Assembly: GCA_903813345.2 (NCBI GenBank)
Contig: CAIIXF020000008.1
Location: 5,219,341 to 5,283,340 of the forward strand
Length of the DNA stretch: 64,000 nt
Direction of reading: 5' to 3'
Source: Owenia fusiformis
Lineage: Eukaryota > Annelida > Polychaeta > Sabellida > Oweniidae
Part shown: positions 1-10,401 of the stretch, one piece after another
Layout: each line of letters starts with the position of its first letter
How positions within the stretch are numbered: the first letter of the stretch is position 1
Made by a program: the position numbers and the translations under genes
The notes under the pieces: model-generated
Database searches by the model: none
The model's input: only the letters and a program-made list of their open reading frames with translations
What the model was told of the DNA's origin: nothing

Positions 1-539
1 TCCTAAGTGATTTTTAAATTACCTCTTCTGCACTAAGGTTCCACACTTTTTCCACGCTATTGGAACTATACACTATTTTCGAATATCAAATCTCATTTCG
101 ACCGAAAACAAAAATTCTGACGCATTTTGTAGCCTAATGGGGCCACTGCACTTAATGACCTCTATCTTTGTTCAAACTCTTAAATGTTCTCCAAAGTATA
201 ATTTGACATTGAATTAGTTATTGATAACCTAAAAATAATCCATTCAGGTGTATTAATTATTTTGAAATTGATTTTCATAAAATTAATAAATGACCCCCTG
301 GGGATGAAATGGTTAATATCTAATTTTGCATTCACTAAAAATTCAAATGGAGGTCAGATTCTTATAGCTCACCCTTTCAGCTTTCCAACGGTACACTGGA
401 ACCTTAGTTCAGAGGTGGTCATATAAAACCCTAGTTTGCTACTAGTATGTACAGAATGCATTTTTGCACAATGCTCCATAGATTTCTTATTTTTTAAGTT
501 TTACTGAGTTAGTAGACTAGTGAAATGAACTTTACAACT

Positions 540-3021
540 GTTTTATCAGACAATTCAGCAGCATTTGAAAGAGGTACTTGAGGGTCATTTCCGTATTTTG
601 CATTGTGAGCTTAGATCTAACAACCGACTTACCTTTTCGCAATTGTCAGGATTAAGAAATTCGAACTTCTAAAGGGTCCCTGCTGTTTATAACCATGTCA
701 TCCTAGCTCTGAACAAAGTAACTTTTATAATGAATAGTTGTTTCAGCACTATTTCATGTTTACTCGCACGTCATGTATTCATATACTTCAATGAAACCTG
801 CCAAATTATTCATCACATTTGTTATGCATGAGTTTAAACTTTTTTAAAGATACAGCGTTCAAAACTATTTTGTCCCAAACAGAAAATTACAAATGCTCAA
901 AGTAGATGTTACACCGCAAAAGAACACAGAGAACTCCCACTAATAATGGAATATCTAAGCGTTTGATAACCTCGACTTTTGTGATCCTACATAACACTTG
1001 GATATACTTTCTGTCATTTGTGTTATCATCTACCTTTCATAAGGAATCAAAATACTATATTTGTATTATTTCTAACTGAAATTATGAGTATTTTGCTTAT
1101 CGGATGCTTATGTGATAGTTGGGTTTGTGTGTACTTGATTTAGATATGAAGATCAGAATTCTATTGTCTTCGTTTATTCCAGTAAATTTCGGATCGTGTT
1201 GTCATTTCTGTCTTTCATATACTGCAATATGCAATAAGGCTGTAGTTCATTATTACGTAATATGTTATAAAATGTAACCAGGAAAGTAAAGATGATCATT
1301 TTTAACTCGAATATTCTCATACAAAAGCGGTCTGATTACATGTAAATTGCAATATTATTTGATTACCAACTTTTGATCCTGTCTTTTAATTTTAATTGGG
1401 CATTGTTGAAGAAAAACAAAGAAGGCTTAATGGACAGATTGATTTTATCTAAATTGAAAATAGGCAAAGATCGAAGGTCGGGGGAAAATGTTTTACTGCT
1501 CATGACACTAGAAGAGGTGATAAAAGTAAAAATACAAAATATTGATATTCTATTTATTGTTTGTGAACATTATTGAACAAAAGAGTGTGCGTTTAAGCTG
1601 TTGTATTCTGGGTCCCTATAATGCAATAATAGTAAAAATGATCACTCTAGCGAATAGTAATAATCTCGTGAGTCTCTCTCATGAATGATTTCTTAATTAA
1701 GGTCTTACACAGTTTAATAACTCCTTCCATTTGTAGTTCAAGTAGCTAAGTTGTTTGAATACTTGTAGGGGTTTGTTCATTGGTGACTTTATTGTCAAGC
1801 CTTGCGAGTGGTTTATTCGATTGCTCAAAATATTCTTCAATTTCTTCAAGAGATTTTCCTTTTGTCTCAGGCAGCACTACGGCAATGAATATCACGCCAA
1901 GAAGACTTATCCCTGAAAAGCACCACATGGCACCATATTTATGAGCAAAACCCTCTAACGTAGAATACTCTTTTGTTAGTATAAACGCAGACACCCAATT
2001 TACAAATACGGATAATGCACTTGCAGCACTGCGTACCTTTAATGGGAAAAGCTCTCCGAGGAGTATCCAAGGTATACCACCCCACCCTGTAGAAAACCCA
2101 ATGAAGAAACCTATAATACCTACTAAAGATAACCATGTTAGGTCCATGTCGTGGTTGTCATGGAGATAATAATAAACTCCTAACGCCCCTGAACTTAAGG
2201 TAAGAATGCTCCCTGATGTTATCAAAAGTATTCTCCTCCCTGCTTTATCAATAATCATTGCAGAAAATATTGTCCCAACGACATTCACACCGCCTATTAT
2301 CATTGCCGGGTGAAGCTTACTGAAGTTTGTCGAATCAAAAATTTCTAGAGCATAATATGTTAAGGCACCCATGCCACAGAGCTGCTTGAATGCCATTAAA
2401 ATCACTAATATCACTAGAGGTTTGTAGACCGAGGGTTTGCGTAAGTAACTCAGTTTAAATTTCTCTTTGGATTGCGTCATTATATTGGCCTCCATTTCCA
2501 ACAGCTCTGGCTCAATGTCATATTTATCTCCACGAAGTTTATGCAATGCTGACACGGCCTCCTCTCTATACTTGTGCATGAGTAACCATCTTGGTGAATC
2601 TGGCACAAATACTATTCCCAGTAGAAGCTAGAACTGTTGCTATGGATGCACAAACTAAAGCCATCCATCTCCAATGTAAAAGAAATGGCAAGGCGTACAC
2701 AAGGAGGAGCCCTATGGAAACGCCCAGCTGATTCAACGTTCCAAGCACGCCTCTACATTCCTTCGATGCTACCTCTCCTATATAAACTGACACGTTTAAT
2801 CTAGACATCCCAATCGCTATCCCAGTGAGGAAACGTCCAGCGTATAGCCATAGATAACCCTGGGAATATACAATCAGCAACCAGCCAGCCACAAAGGGCA
2901 CAACCATAAATGCCAAACCTGTACGCCGCCCAACCAGATCGAGAAATAAGCCTCCGAGTGGGTTCCCAATTAATGTACCAATGGTCGGCAAAGACCCAAA
3001 CCACGAGGCCTGATCCGCAGT
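540..3021. repeat. segmental duplication, copy A (partner 6205-8881)
   Basis: This block is collinear with 6205-8881 in the same orientation. Similarity covers about 1.2 kb of noncoding sequence (for example 640-720 against 6433-6520, and 1500-1570 against 7390-7450) plus the transporter coding region 1746-3021 against 7610-8881. It ends sharply at 3021, where copy A departs from the transporter sequence. The left boundary near 540 is approximate because similarity fades there. The coding part is much better conserved than the flank. Positions 1-540 show no recognisable gene. Confidence 0.85.
1746..3021 (-). pseudogene. broken Tret1-like sugar transporter (MFS)
   Basis: On the minus strand this matches the intact transporter at 7610-9064 almost residue for residue from the segment reading TADQASWFG to the C-terminal stop at 1746. 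It carries two lesions. First, the 5' coding part (about 61 residues, including the start codon and first membrane segment) is missing; homology stops at 3021 and unrelated sequence follows. Second, a 4 bp insertion (ctag, near 2627) after codon ~192 shifts the frame, so the N-terminal half reads into a stop and the C-terminal half (1746-2606) is a separate frame. The remaining sequence keeps the PDSPRWL and PETKGKSLEEIEEYF transporter motifs. It is best read as a recently dead duplicate. A short 3' splice-like sequence at the 3021 breakpoint could in theory attach another 5' exon, but the frameshift would remain. Confidence 0.85.
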
Positions 3022-3202
3022 CTTAAAACTAAGGTAAAGCAAACTCAAAGCAAAACTCCAATTATATTTGTTTTTTTACAAATACACTTGTAGTTATAAA
3101 AGAGCTTGCGATATCTCACCAGTGTTACTTTACCATATTTAAAGCTTCTTTATTAGAAAATCCAACACCTCCGCTAAACGTTTGAAATAAAAATATTAAT
3201 AC

Positions 3203-3751
3203 AGGGTGAGCCAAAAAAGGTAACCCAAACAAATGTTATTAGCTAAGTCATTCAGTATGGGTTTATGATCATACTTAGCTAAATAAAACCGTGTTCAATG
3301 TTCTTACACTCTACTAAGTATCATTAGTTTATCCCCAATGGTCAATATTGTATGGCCATTTTACAAAACCTGCTTTAAAATGCTGGCATCGTGTCTGGAG
3401 GCAAACTACGTTTCAGGCAAAGTTGTTCACTATACGAGCACAGACTGAGATGTCTCGTGTAATTGCTCTCATCTTCTTTCTTGTTTCAAGTGCTGTAAGT
3501 GTAGACATTTTTCGCAGATAAAAATCTGGGGGCGGGATTTATGTTCGGAGAGTGTGGCACATTTCGGCATTTGGGGCGTGTTTTGTAAATGGCTATAAAA
3601 TTGTTACCATTAGGTATAGACCGATGGAATTTGATATAAAGAAAGAGCACCGAACAAGGTTTAAATGTGCCATATCTGATTTTAAACCCATACTGAATGA
3701 TTGAGTTATTAACATACATTTGTTTCGGTTACCTTTTTGGCTCACTCTGAG
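3203..3751. mobile_element. foldback MITE-like element (~550 bp)
   Basis: The ends are inverted copies: the left starts cagggtgagccaaaaaagg and the right ends cctttttggctcactctg. Similarity continues inwards through 'attcagtatgggttt' on both sides and more weakly to the centre, so the element could fold into one long hairpin with arms of about 230 bp. No transposase is visible. It lies between the dead and the intact transporter copies. Confidence 0.75.
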
Positions 3752-3887
3752 CGGATTTTGAGCCCTCTTTTAGAAGAGTGAACGATGCACAATACGAATA
3801 TTATGATTTTCTCAATTCATCTACATTTCAGCATTGTATTTCTTAAAAGCTAATGATTAGAACTGTAATGTGTGATGATGAAAAAAA

Positions 3888-5342
3888 CTAACTTTGAATA
3901 CTTCTAGTCGAGGTTGGTTCATTGATTGAAGTATTGCCAAGTTTTCGTTGATTCGATGGTTCGAAATACTCTTCAATTTCCTCAAGGGATTTCCCTTTAG
4001 TTTCAGGTAATACTAATGCAACAAATATCACACCAAGAAGGCTCACCCCCGTGAAGCACCAAATTGCACCGTATTTATGAATAAGATTTTCTAATGTAGA
4101 GAACTCTTTTGTGACAATAAATGCTGACAGCCAATTCACAATAACTGATATTGAACTTGCAGCACTCCGTACCTTTAATGGGAAAAGCTCTCCGAGAAGT
4201 AGCCATGGTATAGCGCCCCACCCTATAGAAAACCCAATAATGTAGCCTATAATGCTCACTAAGGACAACCAAGAAAGATCCATGTTGGGCTGAAGCTTAA
4301 GGTAGTAATAAGCCCCTAGTGCCCCGGAACTCAGCGTAAGAAAGCTCCCTGATATAAGCAAAAGTACCCTTCTTCCTGCTTTATCCATAAACAATGCGCA
4401 AAATACCGTCGCGACTATCTGCACGCCACCTATTATCACTGGGGGTAGGTTGGGATCGCTGCTAAAGTTCGTTGACGCGAAGATATCTCCAGCATAAAAT
4501 ATGATTGCGTTTATACCACAAAACTGTTGGAACAACATCAAAACTATCGAAATCACAAGCGGCTTGTAGACCGAAGGTTTACTCAGATAGCTCAGTTTGA
4601 ATTTCTCTTTGGAATGCGCCTGTAGATTGGCCTCCATTTCTAATAGCTCGCCTTCAATATCATATTTATCTCCACGAAGTTTATTCAAAGATGAAACAGC
4701 TTCGCCATGGTATTTATGCTTGAGTAACCATCTTGGTGAGTCGGGTACAAAGATTATTCCAAGTAACATACATGTCGCCAACGATGCACATACAAAAGCC
4801 ATCCATCGCCAATGTACAATAAAAGCCAATGCGTACACAATCTGGATTCCGATTACCCCTCCAAGCTGATTCAACGCTCCAAGCACACCCCTGTATTCCT
4901 TAGATGCAACCTCTCCTATATAGACTGGCACGCTAAGTGATACCATTCCCATGCCTATTCCAGTGAGTATACGCCCAGCGTACAGCCAGAGATAACCCTG
5001 AGAATACACAATCAGCAACCAGCCTGCAACTAGAGGGACCGACGTGAATGCTATCCCCGTGCGCCTCCCAACGAAATCAAGCATAAATCCTCCAATCGGT
5101 CCACCAGCTAAAGCACCAAGCGTAGGCAAAGACCCAAACCACGAGGCCTGATCCGCAGTCAATTCTGTCTTCAATTCAATCAGTGCCGGAGAGGAATAGC
5201 CAAGCACCAATCCCACAGACACTGAGCCAATGCATGCAACCAACACGGAACTTAGCTGTATGCATAAGGCTGGTTTCTTGGGACGAGTTGAAAATAGCAA
5301 TGGAGTGGATTCTCCTTCAATGGAACCTGTTCTAGCATCCAT
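3888..5342 (-). CDS. facilitated trehalose/sugar transporter, Tret1-like (MFS, SLC2 family)
   Basis: This encodes a 484-residue, 12-helix major facilitator of the sugar porter family. These carry hexoses or trehalose across the plasma membrane by facilitated diffusion. Visible family motifs are GRR in the loop after helix 2 (~92-94), PDSPRWL after helix 6 (200-206), the helix-7 sugar-binding motif QQFCGINAIIFY (272-283, with Q272, Q273 and N278), a second AGRR loop (~320-323) and the C-terminal PETKGKSLEEIEEYF. The length is normal for the family and the whole coding region is one uninterrupted exon. A 3' splice site (gtttttcag) lies 3 nt upstream of the ATG, so a 5' noncoding exon probably lies upstream. 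The N-terminal ~75 residues are nearly identical to the neighbour at 7610-9064, while later parts differ more. The exact substrate cannot be read from sequence. Confidence 0.93.
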   Translation of the reverse strand: MDARTGSIEGESTPLLFSTRPKKPALCIQLSSVLVACIGSVSVGLVLGYSSPALIELKTELTADQASWFGSLPTLGALAGGPIGGFMLDFVGRRTGIAFTSVPLVAGWLLIVYSQGYLWLYAGRILTGIGMGMVSLSVPVYIGEVASKEYRGVLGALNQLGGVIGIQIVYALAFIVHWRWMAFVCASLATCMLLGIIFVPDSPRWLLKHKYHGEAVSSLNKLRGDKYDIEGELLEMEANLQAHSKEKFKLSYLSKPSVYKPLVISIVLMLFQQFCGINAIIFYAGDIFASTNFSSDPNLPPVIIGGVQIVATVFCALFMDKAGRRVLLLISGSFLTLSSGALGAYYYLKLQPNMDLSWLSLVSIIGYIIGFSIGWGAIPWLLLGELFPLKVRSAASSISVIVNWLSAFIVTKEFSTLENLIHKYGAIWCFTGVSLLGVIFVALVLPETKGKSLEEIEEYFEPSNQRKLGNTSINEPTSTRSIQS

Positions 5343-5356
5343 GATCTGAAAAACAA
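5343..5356 (-). promoter_or_regulatory. 3' splice site of a 5'-UTR intron, just before the transporter start
   Basis: On the minus strand gttgtttttcag ends at 5346 and is followed by atc and then the ATG. The neighbour at 7610-9064 has the same arrangement (tttcag, gtc, ATG; AG at 9068-9069). The shared position supports a conserved intron in the 5' UTR, and an upstream noncoding exon holding the promoter. Confidence 0.6.
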
Positions 5357-5409
5357 CAAAACGCGTAAAATTGTACTTTGATCCTTCATTTATAGGAAAG
5401 ACAATATCC

Positions 5410-5945
5410 TATGCCAATGCATTACCCCCAGAAAAAGTACTCATGGAGATGATAAAATAATTTTGACTTTGACAGGGAATGTCCAAACACCCCACCAACA
5501 AATGTTTTTGAAATGTTGTTCTCTTTTGCTCACCTATTTTTCCCACCTTTCCCCCACCTATTTTTCAATGTTTGTTGCTCCAATATGTTCCGTTTTGAGA
5601 CCCGAGGAAAAAATGTATTCATTTAGGGGTTTTAAAGATGTCAATTATGGGTGACGAAAATTAAGCTGAAAACGATGGATCGCATGAGATTTCCCTATGG
5701 GAAATATTGTTTTCCTCTTCATCAAATGAATGCATTTTTCCTTTTAAGAGGTTAACTTTGTCTTAAAACGCAACATATCCATGTATCAAACATTGAAAGA
5801 ACAGATGTGGAAAGGGTTGAAAATCAGGACAACATTTCAGGAAAACATGTCGGTGGGGTGTTTGGTCCTTCCCTGTCTCAAAGTCCAAATCATTTTATCA
5901 TATCTATGAGTGCTTGTCCTGGAATTAATGCATTGACCAAACATA
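5410..5945. mobile_element. foldback MITE-like element, near-complete hairpin
   Basis: The sequence from 'atgccaatgcatta' (~5418) to about 5660 is matched in inverted orientation by about 5690-5942. Key stretches are 'cagggaatgtccaaacacccc' against 'ggggtgtttggtccttccctg', and 'tttcaatgtttg' against 'caaacattgaaa'. The whole ~530 bp could fold into one hairpin centred near 5678. No coding sequence is supported. Confidence 0.75.
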
Positions 5946-6266
5946 TATGCACCAGTTCAAATCCTCAGAAAACAGCCAAATTTCAACATTTTCGACTGTC
6001 TGAAAATCTGTAGCTATACCTTTCGCGTTCCTTTATACTTCACGACTTAAAAATAACTTCCAAAACCAATGACTATCGTTGCAACTTGTATTTAACAATC
6101 TTTTCCTGAAAATGTCAATCGCTCGAAACTTTCTCTATATATCACTGAACCTATAATCAGTTGATTTACTTTTTAGGATATCCAATGTATGTAGGATGAA
6201 GAATGTATCTAGAACAACTACAACGAACTGTTCTATCAGCCTTTGAAAGAGGTAATCCCGGGAGGT

Positions 6267-6381
6267 AATCGAGCACAGGCAATGGAACATAGAAATAATC
6301 CCCCCCCCACTCTCTGTACATAAGTAAATAAAAATTATAAAGGGGGGGATTATTTCTATGTTCCATTGCCTGTGTAATCGA
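6267..6381. mobile_element. small hairpin insertion with 8-bp target duplication
   Basis: A near-perfect 33 bp inverted repeat (cacaggcaatggaacatag... running into a run of C; partner running out of a run of G) surrounds a ~36 bp loop. It is flanked by a direct repeat taatcgag on both sides. The corresponding site in the duplicated block at about 575 has only one copy of the target. An 8 bp target duplication is typical of hAT-type elements, but assignment to hAT is inference. Confidence 0.7.
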
Positions 6382-7039
6382 GGGCCATTTCTGCATTTTA
6401 CATTGGGGGCTTAGATCTGACATCGAGACTTACCTTTTCGTAATTGTCAGGAATCAAGAAACTCGAACTTCTGAAGGATCCCTGTTGTTTATAACCGTCT
6501 CATCCTAGCACTGAACAAAGTAACTTGTATAATGAATAGTTGTTTCAGCTCTATTCCATGTGTTTTATGTCCCTGCTTCATTAAACCTTGCCAAATTATT
6601 CATCACATTCGTTATGCATGATTTTTCTGGTTTTTTAAGATATAGCGTCCAAAAAAGTTTTGCCCAAAACAGAAAATTACTAATACTCCATGTAAATGTT
6701 ACACAGCAAAAGAACATAGAACTCCCACATATAATGGAATATCTAAGCGTTTGATAACCTCGACTTTTGTGATCCTACATAACACTACATAAGACTTTCT
6801 GTCATATGTGTTATCATCTACCTATCATAAGAAATCAAAATACTATTTTTGTATTATTTCTAACTGAAATTACGAGTATTTTGCTTATCAGATGCTTATG
6901 TGATAGTTGGGTTTGTGTGTACTTGATTTAGATTTGAAGATCAGAATTCTATTGTCTTCGTTTAATCCAGTACATTTCGGATCTTGTTGTCTCATTTCTG
7001 TCCTTATTTTTCATATACTGCAATATGGAAAATCATTAT

Positions 7040-7110
7040 TAATCGTCAGATGTTATCTCCAGGGAATCGAACCCGTGGGGGCCTATAAAAGGGCAAGTGG
7101 AAGGCTGTAT
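7040..7110 (-). repeat. tRNA-like fragment with B-box
   Basis: On the minus strand the sequence contains cccacgggttcgattccctgg, which includes a pol III B-box (GGTTCGATTCC) with a plausible T-arm. No complete cloverleaf is seen. The piece lies in an insertion that the duplicated copy near 1230 lacks, so a tRNA-derived SINE fragment is more likely than a functional tRNA. Confidence 0.35.
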
Positions 7111-7427
7111 AGTTCATTATTACGTATGTCATAAAATGTAACCAGGAAAGTAAAGCTGATCATTTTAACTCGAATATTTGTTCTGTAAAAAAGCGGTCTG
7201 ATGATTACATACGTATATGTAAATTGCAATATTATTTAATTACCAACTTTTGATACGTCTTTTAATTTTAATTGGACATTTTAGAAGAAAAACAAAAAAG
7301 GTTTAATGAACAGATTGGTTTTAACTAAATTGAAAAAAAGGCAAAGATCGAAGGTCAAGGGAAAAATATTTTACTGCTCATACACTAGAAGAGGTGATAA
7401 AAGTAAAAATACAAAATATTGATATTC

Positions 7428-7433
7428 TATTTA
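7428..7433 (-). terminator. candidate poly(A) signal of the 7610-9064 transporter
   Basis: AATAAA on the minus strand (tttatt on the plus strand, in 'tctatttattgtttg') lies about 180 bp beyond the stop codon. It is conserved in the duplicated flank near 1550. This is position-based inference. Confidence 0.35.
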
Positions 7434-7609
7434 TTGTTTGTGAACATAATTGAACAAAAGAGTTAAGCTGTTGTATTCTGGGTCCCTATTATGCAATAAT
7501 AGTAAAAATGATCACTCTAGTGAATAATAATAATCTCAGGATCCCTCTCATATGATTTCTTGAAGGTCTTACACAGTTTAATAACTCCTCCCTCCTCTAG
7601 TTCAAGTAG

Positions 7610-9064
7610 CTAAGTTGTTTGAATACTTGTAGGGGTTTGTTCATTGGTGACTTTATTGTCAAGTCTTGCAAGTGGTTTATTCGATTGCTCAAAATATTCT
7701 TCAATTTCTTCAAGAGATTTTCCTTTCGTCTCAGGTAGCACTACAACAATGAATATCACGCCAAGAAGACTTATCCCTGAAAAGCACCACATGGCACCAT
7801 ACTTATGAGCAAAACCCTCTAACGTAGAATACTCTTTTGTTAGTATAAACGCAGACACCCAATTGACAAATACGGATAATGCACTTGCAGCACTGCGTAC
7901 CTTTAATGGGAAAAGCTCTCCGAGGAGTATCCAAGGTATACCACCCCACCCTGTAGAAAACCCAATGAAGAAACCTATAATACCTACTAATGATAACCAT
8001 GTTAGGTCCATGTCGTGGTTGTCATGGAGATAATAATAAACTCCTAACGCCCCTGAACTTAAGGTAAGAATGCTCCCTGATGTTATCAAAAGTATCCTTC
8101 TCCCTGCTTTATCAATAATCATTGCAGAAAATATTGTCCCAACGACATTCACACCACCTATTATCATTGCCGGGTGAAGGTTACTGAAGTTTGTGGAATC
8201 AAAAATTTCTAGAGCATAATATGTTAAGGCACCCATGCCACAGAGCTGCTTGAATGCCATTAAAATCACTAATATCACTAGAGGTTTGTAGACCGAGGGT
8301 TTGCGTAAGTAACTCAGTTTGAATTTCTCTTTGGATTGCGCCATTATATTGGCCTCCATTTCCAACAGCTCTGGCTCAATGTCATATTTATCTCCACGAA
8401 GTTTATGCAATGCTGACACGGCCTCCTCTCTATACTTGTGCATTAGTAACCATCTTGGTGAATCTGGCACAAATACTATTCCAAGTAGAAGAACTGTTGC
8501 TATGGATGCACACACTAAAGCCATCCATCTCCAATGTAAAAGAAATGGCAAGGCGTACACAAGGAGGAGCCCTATGGAAACGCCCAGCTGATTCAACGTT
8601 CCAAGCACGCCTCTATATTCCTTCGAGGCTACCTCTCCTATATAAACTGACACGTTTAATCTAGACATCCCAATCGCTATTCCAGTGAGGAAACGTCCAG
8701 CGTATAGCCATAGATAACCCTGGGAATATACAATCAGCAACCAGCCAGCCACAAAAGGCACAACCATAAATGCTAAACCTGTACGCCGCCCAACCAGATC
8801 GAGGAATAACCCTCCGAGTGGGCTCCCAATTAATGCACCAATGGTCGGCAAAGACCCAAACCACGAAGCTTGATCCGCAGTCAATTCTGTCTTCAATTCA
8901 ATCAGTGCCGGAGAGGAATAGCCAAGTACCATACCTACAGACACTGAGCCTATGCACGCAACCAACACAGAACTAAGCTGTACGCACAAGGCTGGTTTCT
9001 TTGGTCGTAAAGAAAATAACAGAGGAGTCGACTCCCCTGTAATAGACCCAGTTCGAGCATCCAT
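7610..9064 (-). CDS. Tret1-like sugar transporter paralogue with altered sugar-site motif
   Basis: This is a 484-residue, 12-helix sugar-porter protein in a single coding exon, with a 3' splice site just upstream of the ATG as in its neighbour. It keeps the structural motifs: GRRTG (93-97), PDSPRWL (200-206), AGRR (320-323) and PETKGKSLEEIEEYF near the C-terminus. The oddity is in helix 7. The family motif QQxxGxN (present in the neighbour at Q272, Q273, N278) reads KQLCGMG here, so Q272 is replaced by Lys and N278 by Gly. In GLUT and XylE structures the corresponding Gln and Asn contact the sugar. The reading frame is intact, which argues against simple decay. Changed or lost sugar specificity is my inference. 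The broken copy at 1746-3021 has the same changes, so they predate that duplication. Confidence 0.92.
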   Translation of the reverse strand: MDARTGSITGESTPLLFSLRPKKPALCVQLSSVLVACIGSVSVGMVLGYSSPALIELKTELTADQASWFGSLPTIGALIGSPLGGLFLDLVGRRTGLAFMVVPFVAGWLLIVYSQGYLWLYAGRFLTGIAIGMSRLNVSVYIGEVASKEYRGVLGTLNQLGVSIGLLLVYALPFLLHWRWMALVCASIATVLLLGIVFVPDSPRWLLMHKYREEAVSALHKLRGDKYDIEPELLEMEANIMAQSKEKFKLSYLRKPSVYKPLVILVILMAFKQLCGMGALTYYALEIFDSTNFSNLHPAMIIGGVNVVGTIFSAMIIDKAGRRILLITSGSILTLSSGALGVYYYLHDNHDMDLTWLSLVGIIGFFIGFSTGWGGIPWILLGELFPLKVRSAASALSVFVNWVSAFILTKEYSTLEGFAHKYGAMWCFSGISLLGVIFIVVVLPETKGKSLEEIEEYFEQSNKPLARLDNKVTNEQTPTSIQTT

Positions 9065-9069
9065 GACCT

Positions 9070-9755
9070 GAAAATTTTTTAATCGTTTTAATAAAATATA
9101 TCTATAAATATACTCATCATTTTTGAGTGGTGTTCGTACACACGTTTCGTTCAGTGTATCTGTGGTATATCAATGTAAGGGATACTTATTCTTGTAAATG
9201 TGCTTCATATTAGAGCTTGCAATGCTTATATTCAATATTTCATTTGGTTGTCTTACCTTGTCATTAGTTTAACTGCTCATTTCAGTAGTGTCTGCTCGGG
9301 TCCATGTAGGTGTTTACCGTTGATAGTTTTTAAATAATCGATTAAACCACATACTGGTTAGATTGACTTGACATACAGACATAAAATGCAAATGTTCACA
9401 ACTCTCACTGGCTTGAATATACTACGTATATGAGACTTGATAACCTAACTAAACTTAAGAAAACTGATATATGTTATCACGTCTTTGTATAAGTATATTG
9501 AAATCACGATTGTACATTATTTGTTTGACCCAAGTGACAGTTGAGTCTCTTTGCGTTTTAGAGTATGATATGAATAGCGAATTCCCATTGTCGTTCTATC
9601 GTACGCCGATTCAAGTAATTTTGAGACTAGGTCCATGGTGATGTGAACTTTGTGCTTCATGTGCTATGTAAATTGTAAATACACAGGCTTGGTATGCATC
9701 TTCACTCAAGTTATGTTTTCGCACAATCGGGCGAGTTTGGAGAGGTTTAGCTAAC
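9070..9755. other. upstream region of the transporter, no gene seen
   Basis: This AT-rich sequence should contain the promoter and noncoding first exon of the transporter at 7610-9064. I could not pick out a convincing TATA box or first exon. Confidence 0.4.
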
Positions 9756-10118
9756 GATGTTTTTCACAACGTAACCGTGAACGCAAAGTACAAAAATTAA
9801 CAAAGGAATGTATCGAGCGCTCATAGTTTTATGCGCGCTTAGTCTACTTCAGATACTCTTTCAGCTTCAGAGTTTCGGGTTTAGAACGGGAGATTTTGAA
9901 ATTTGACGTTGGGTCAACGGGAACCATTTTACTCGTGTCTATTGAACACTATGCTGTCAATTTTGATTTCGATGCACAGTTGAATTCTTGCTGAACACGA
10001 TGATGTATGTCATGCATGATTTAGCGCCAAAAATATTACGAAACGAGCTCGTTTAAAATATGTATTAGAAAACCAGCTATAAAACCGCATCAATGACATA
10101 CTATAGAATCATTACACG
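9755..10118. repeat. dispersed repeat, copy 1 (partner 51430-52665)
   Basis: This matches 51430-52665 in the same orientation, from 'tttttcacaacgtaaccgtg' through 'gtctacttc', 'ggtcaacgggaa', 'gatgatgtatgtcat' and 'gaaaaccagctata' to 'acacgc'. This copy is uninterrupted, whereas the partner is split by a ~720 bp foldback element. It is the precise left neighbour of the large inverted-repeat element that begins near 10115. Confidence 0.75.
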
Positions 10119-10401
10119 CTATGTAGTCCCTGATCTGGACCCTCTGAAAAAAAGTTTTGTTGTCCGGTACTTTCCCACATAAAATGATTGTACCGTTTGA
10201 AAGAACAGACTTCCCTTTTAAAGAAAACACCTCTTCTATTGATGTAAACAGGGGCAAAAGGCACCAAAACGGGGTTAGACAAGGTGGCATTCTGAAGTCT
10301 CACTTTCTTGTCATCACGATTCCAGGTAAACCATCAGACCGATTTACTTCAAGTTTTCACACATGTTACATGGTAAGAACTTCTTGAGCTGATTAACTTT
10401 G

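Larger units (their letters stand above)
6205..8881. repeat. segmental duplication, copy B (partner 540-3021)
   Basis: This is the partner of copy A. It differs by two insertions absent from copy A: the small hairpin at 6267-6381 and a ~75 bp piece at about 7030-7105. Both therefore probably arrived after the duplication. It contains the 3' flank and most of the intact transporter gene. Confidence 0.85.

Noticed and set aside
7040-7110. Functional tRNA gene
   Set aside because: Only a T-arm and B-box are present; no acceptor stem or anticodon arm can be folded, and the piece is a recent insertion in one duplicate.
1939-8976. Small open frames overlapping the transporters on both strands
   Set aside because: They repeat at the same relative positions in each paralogue because the coding sequence is conserved; no independent signal.
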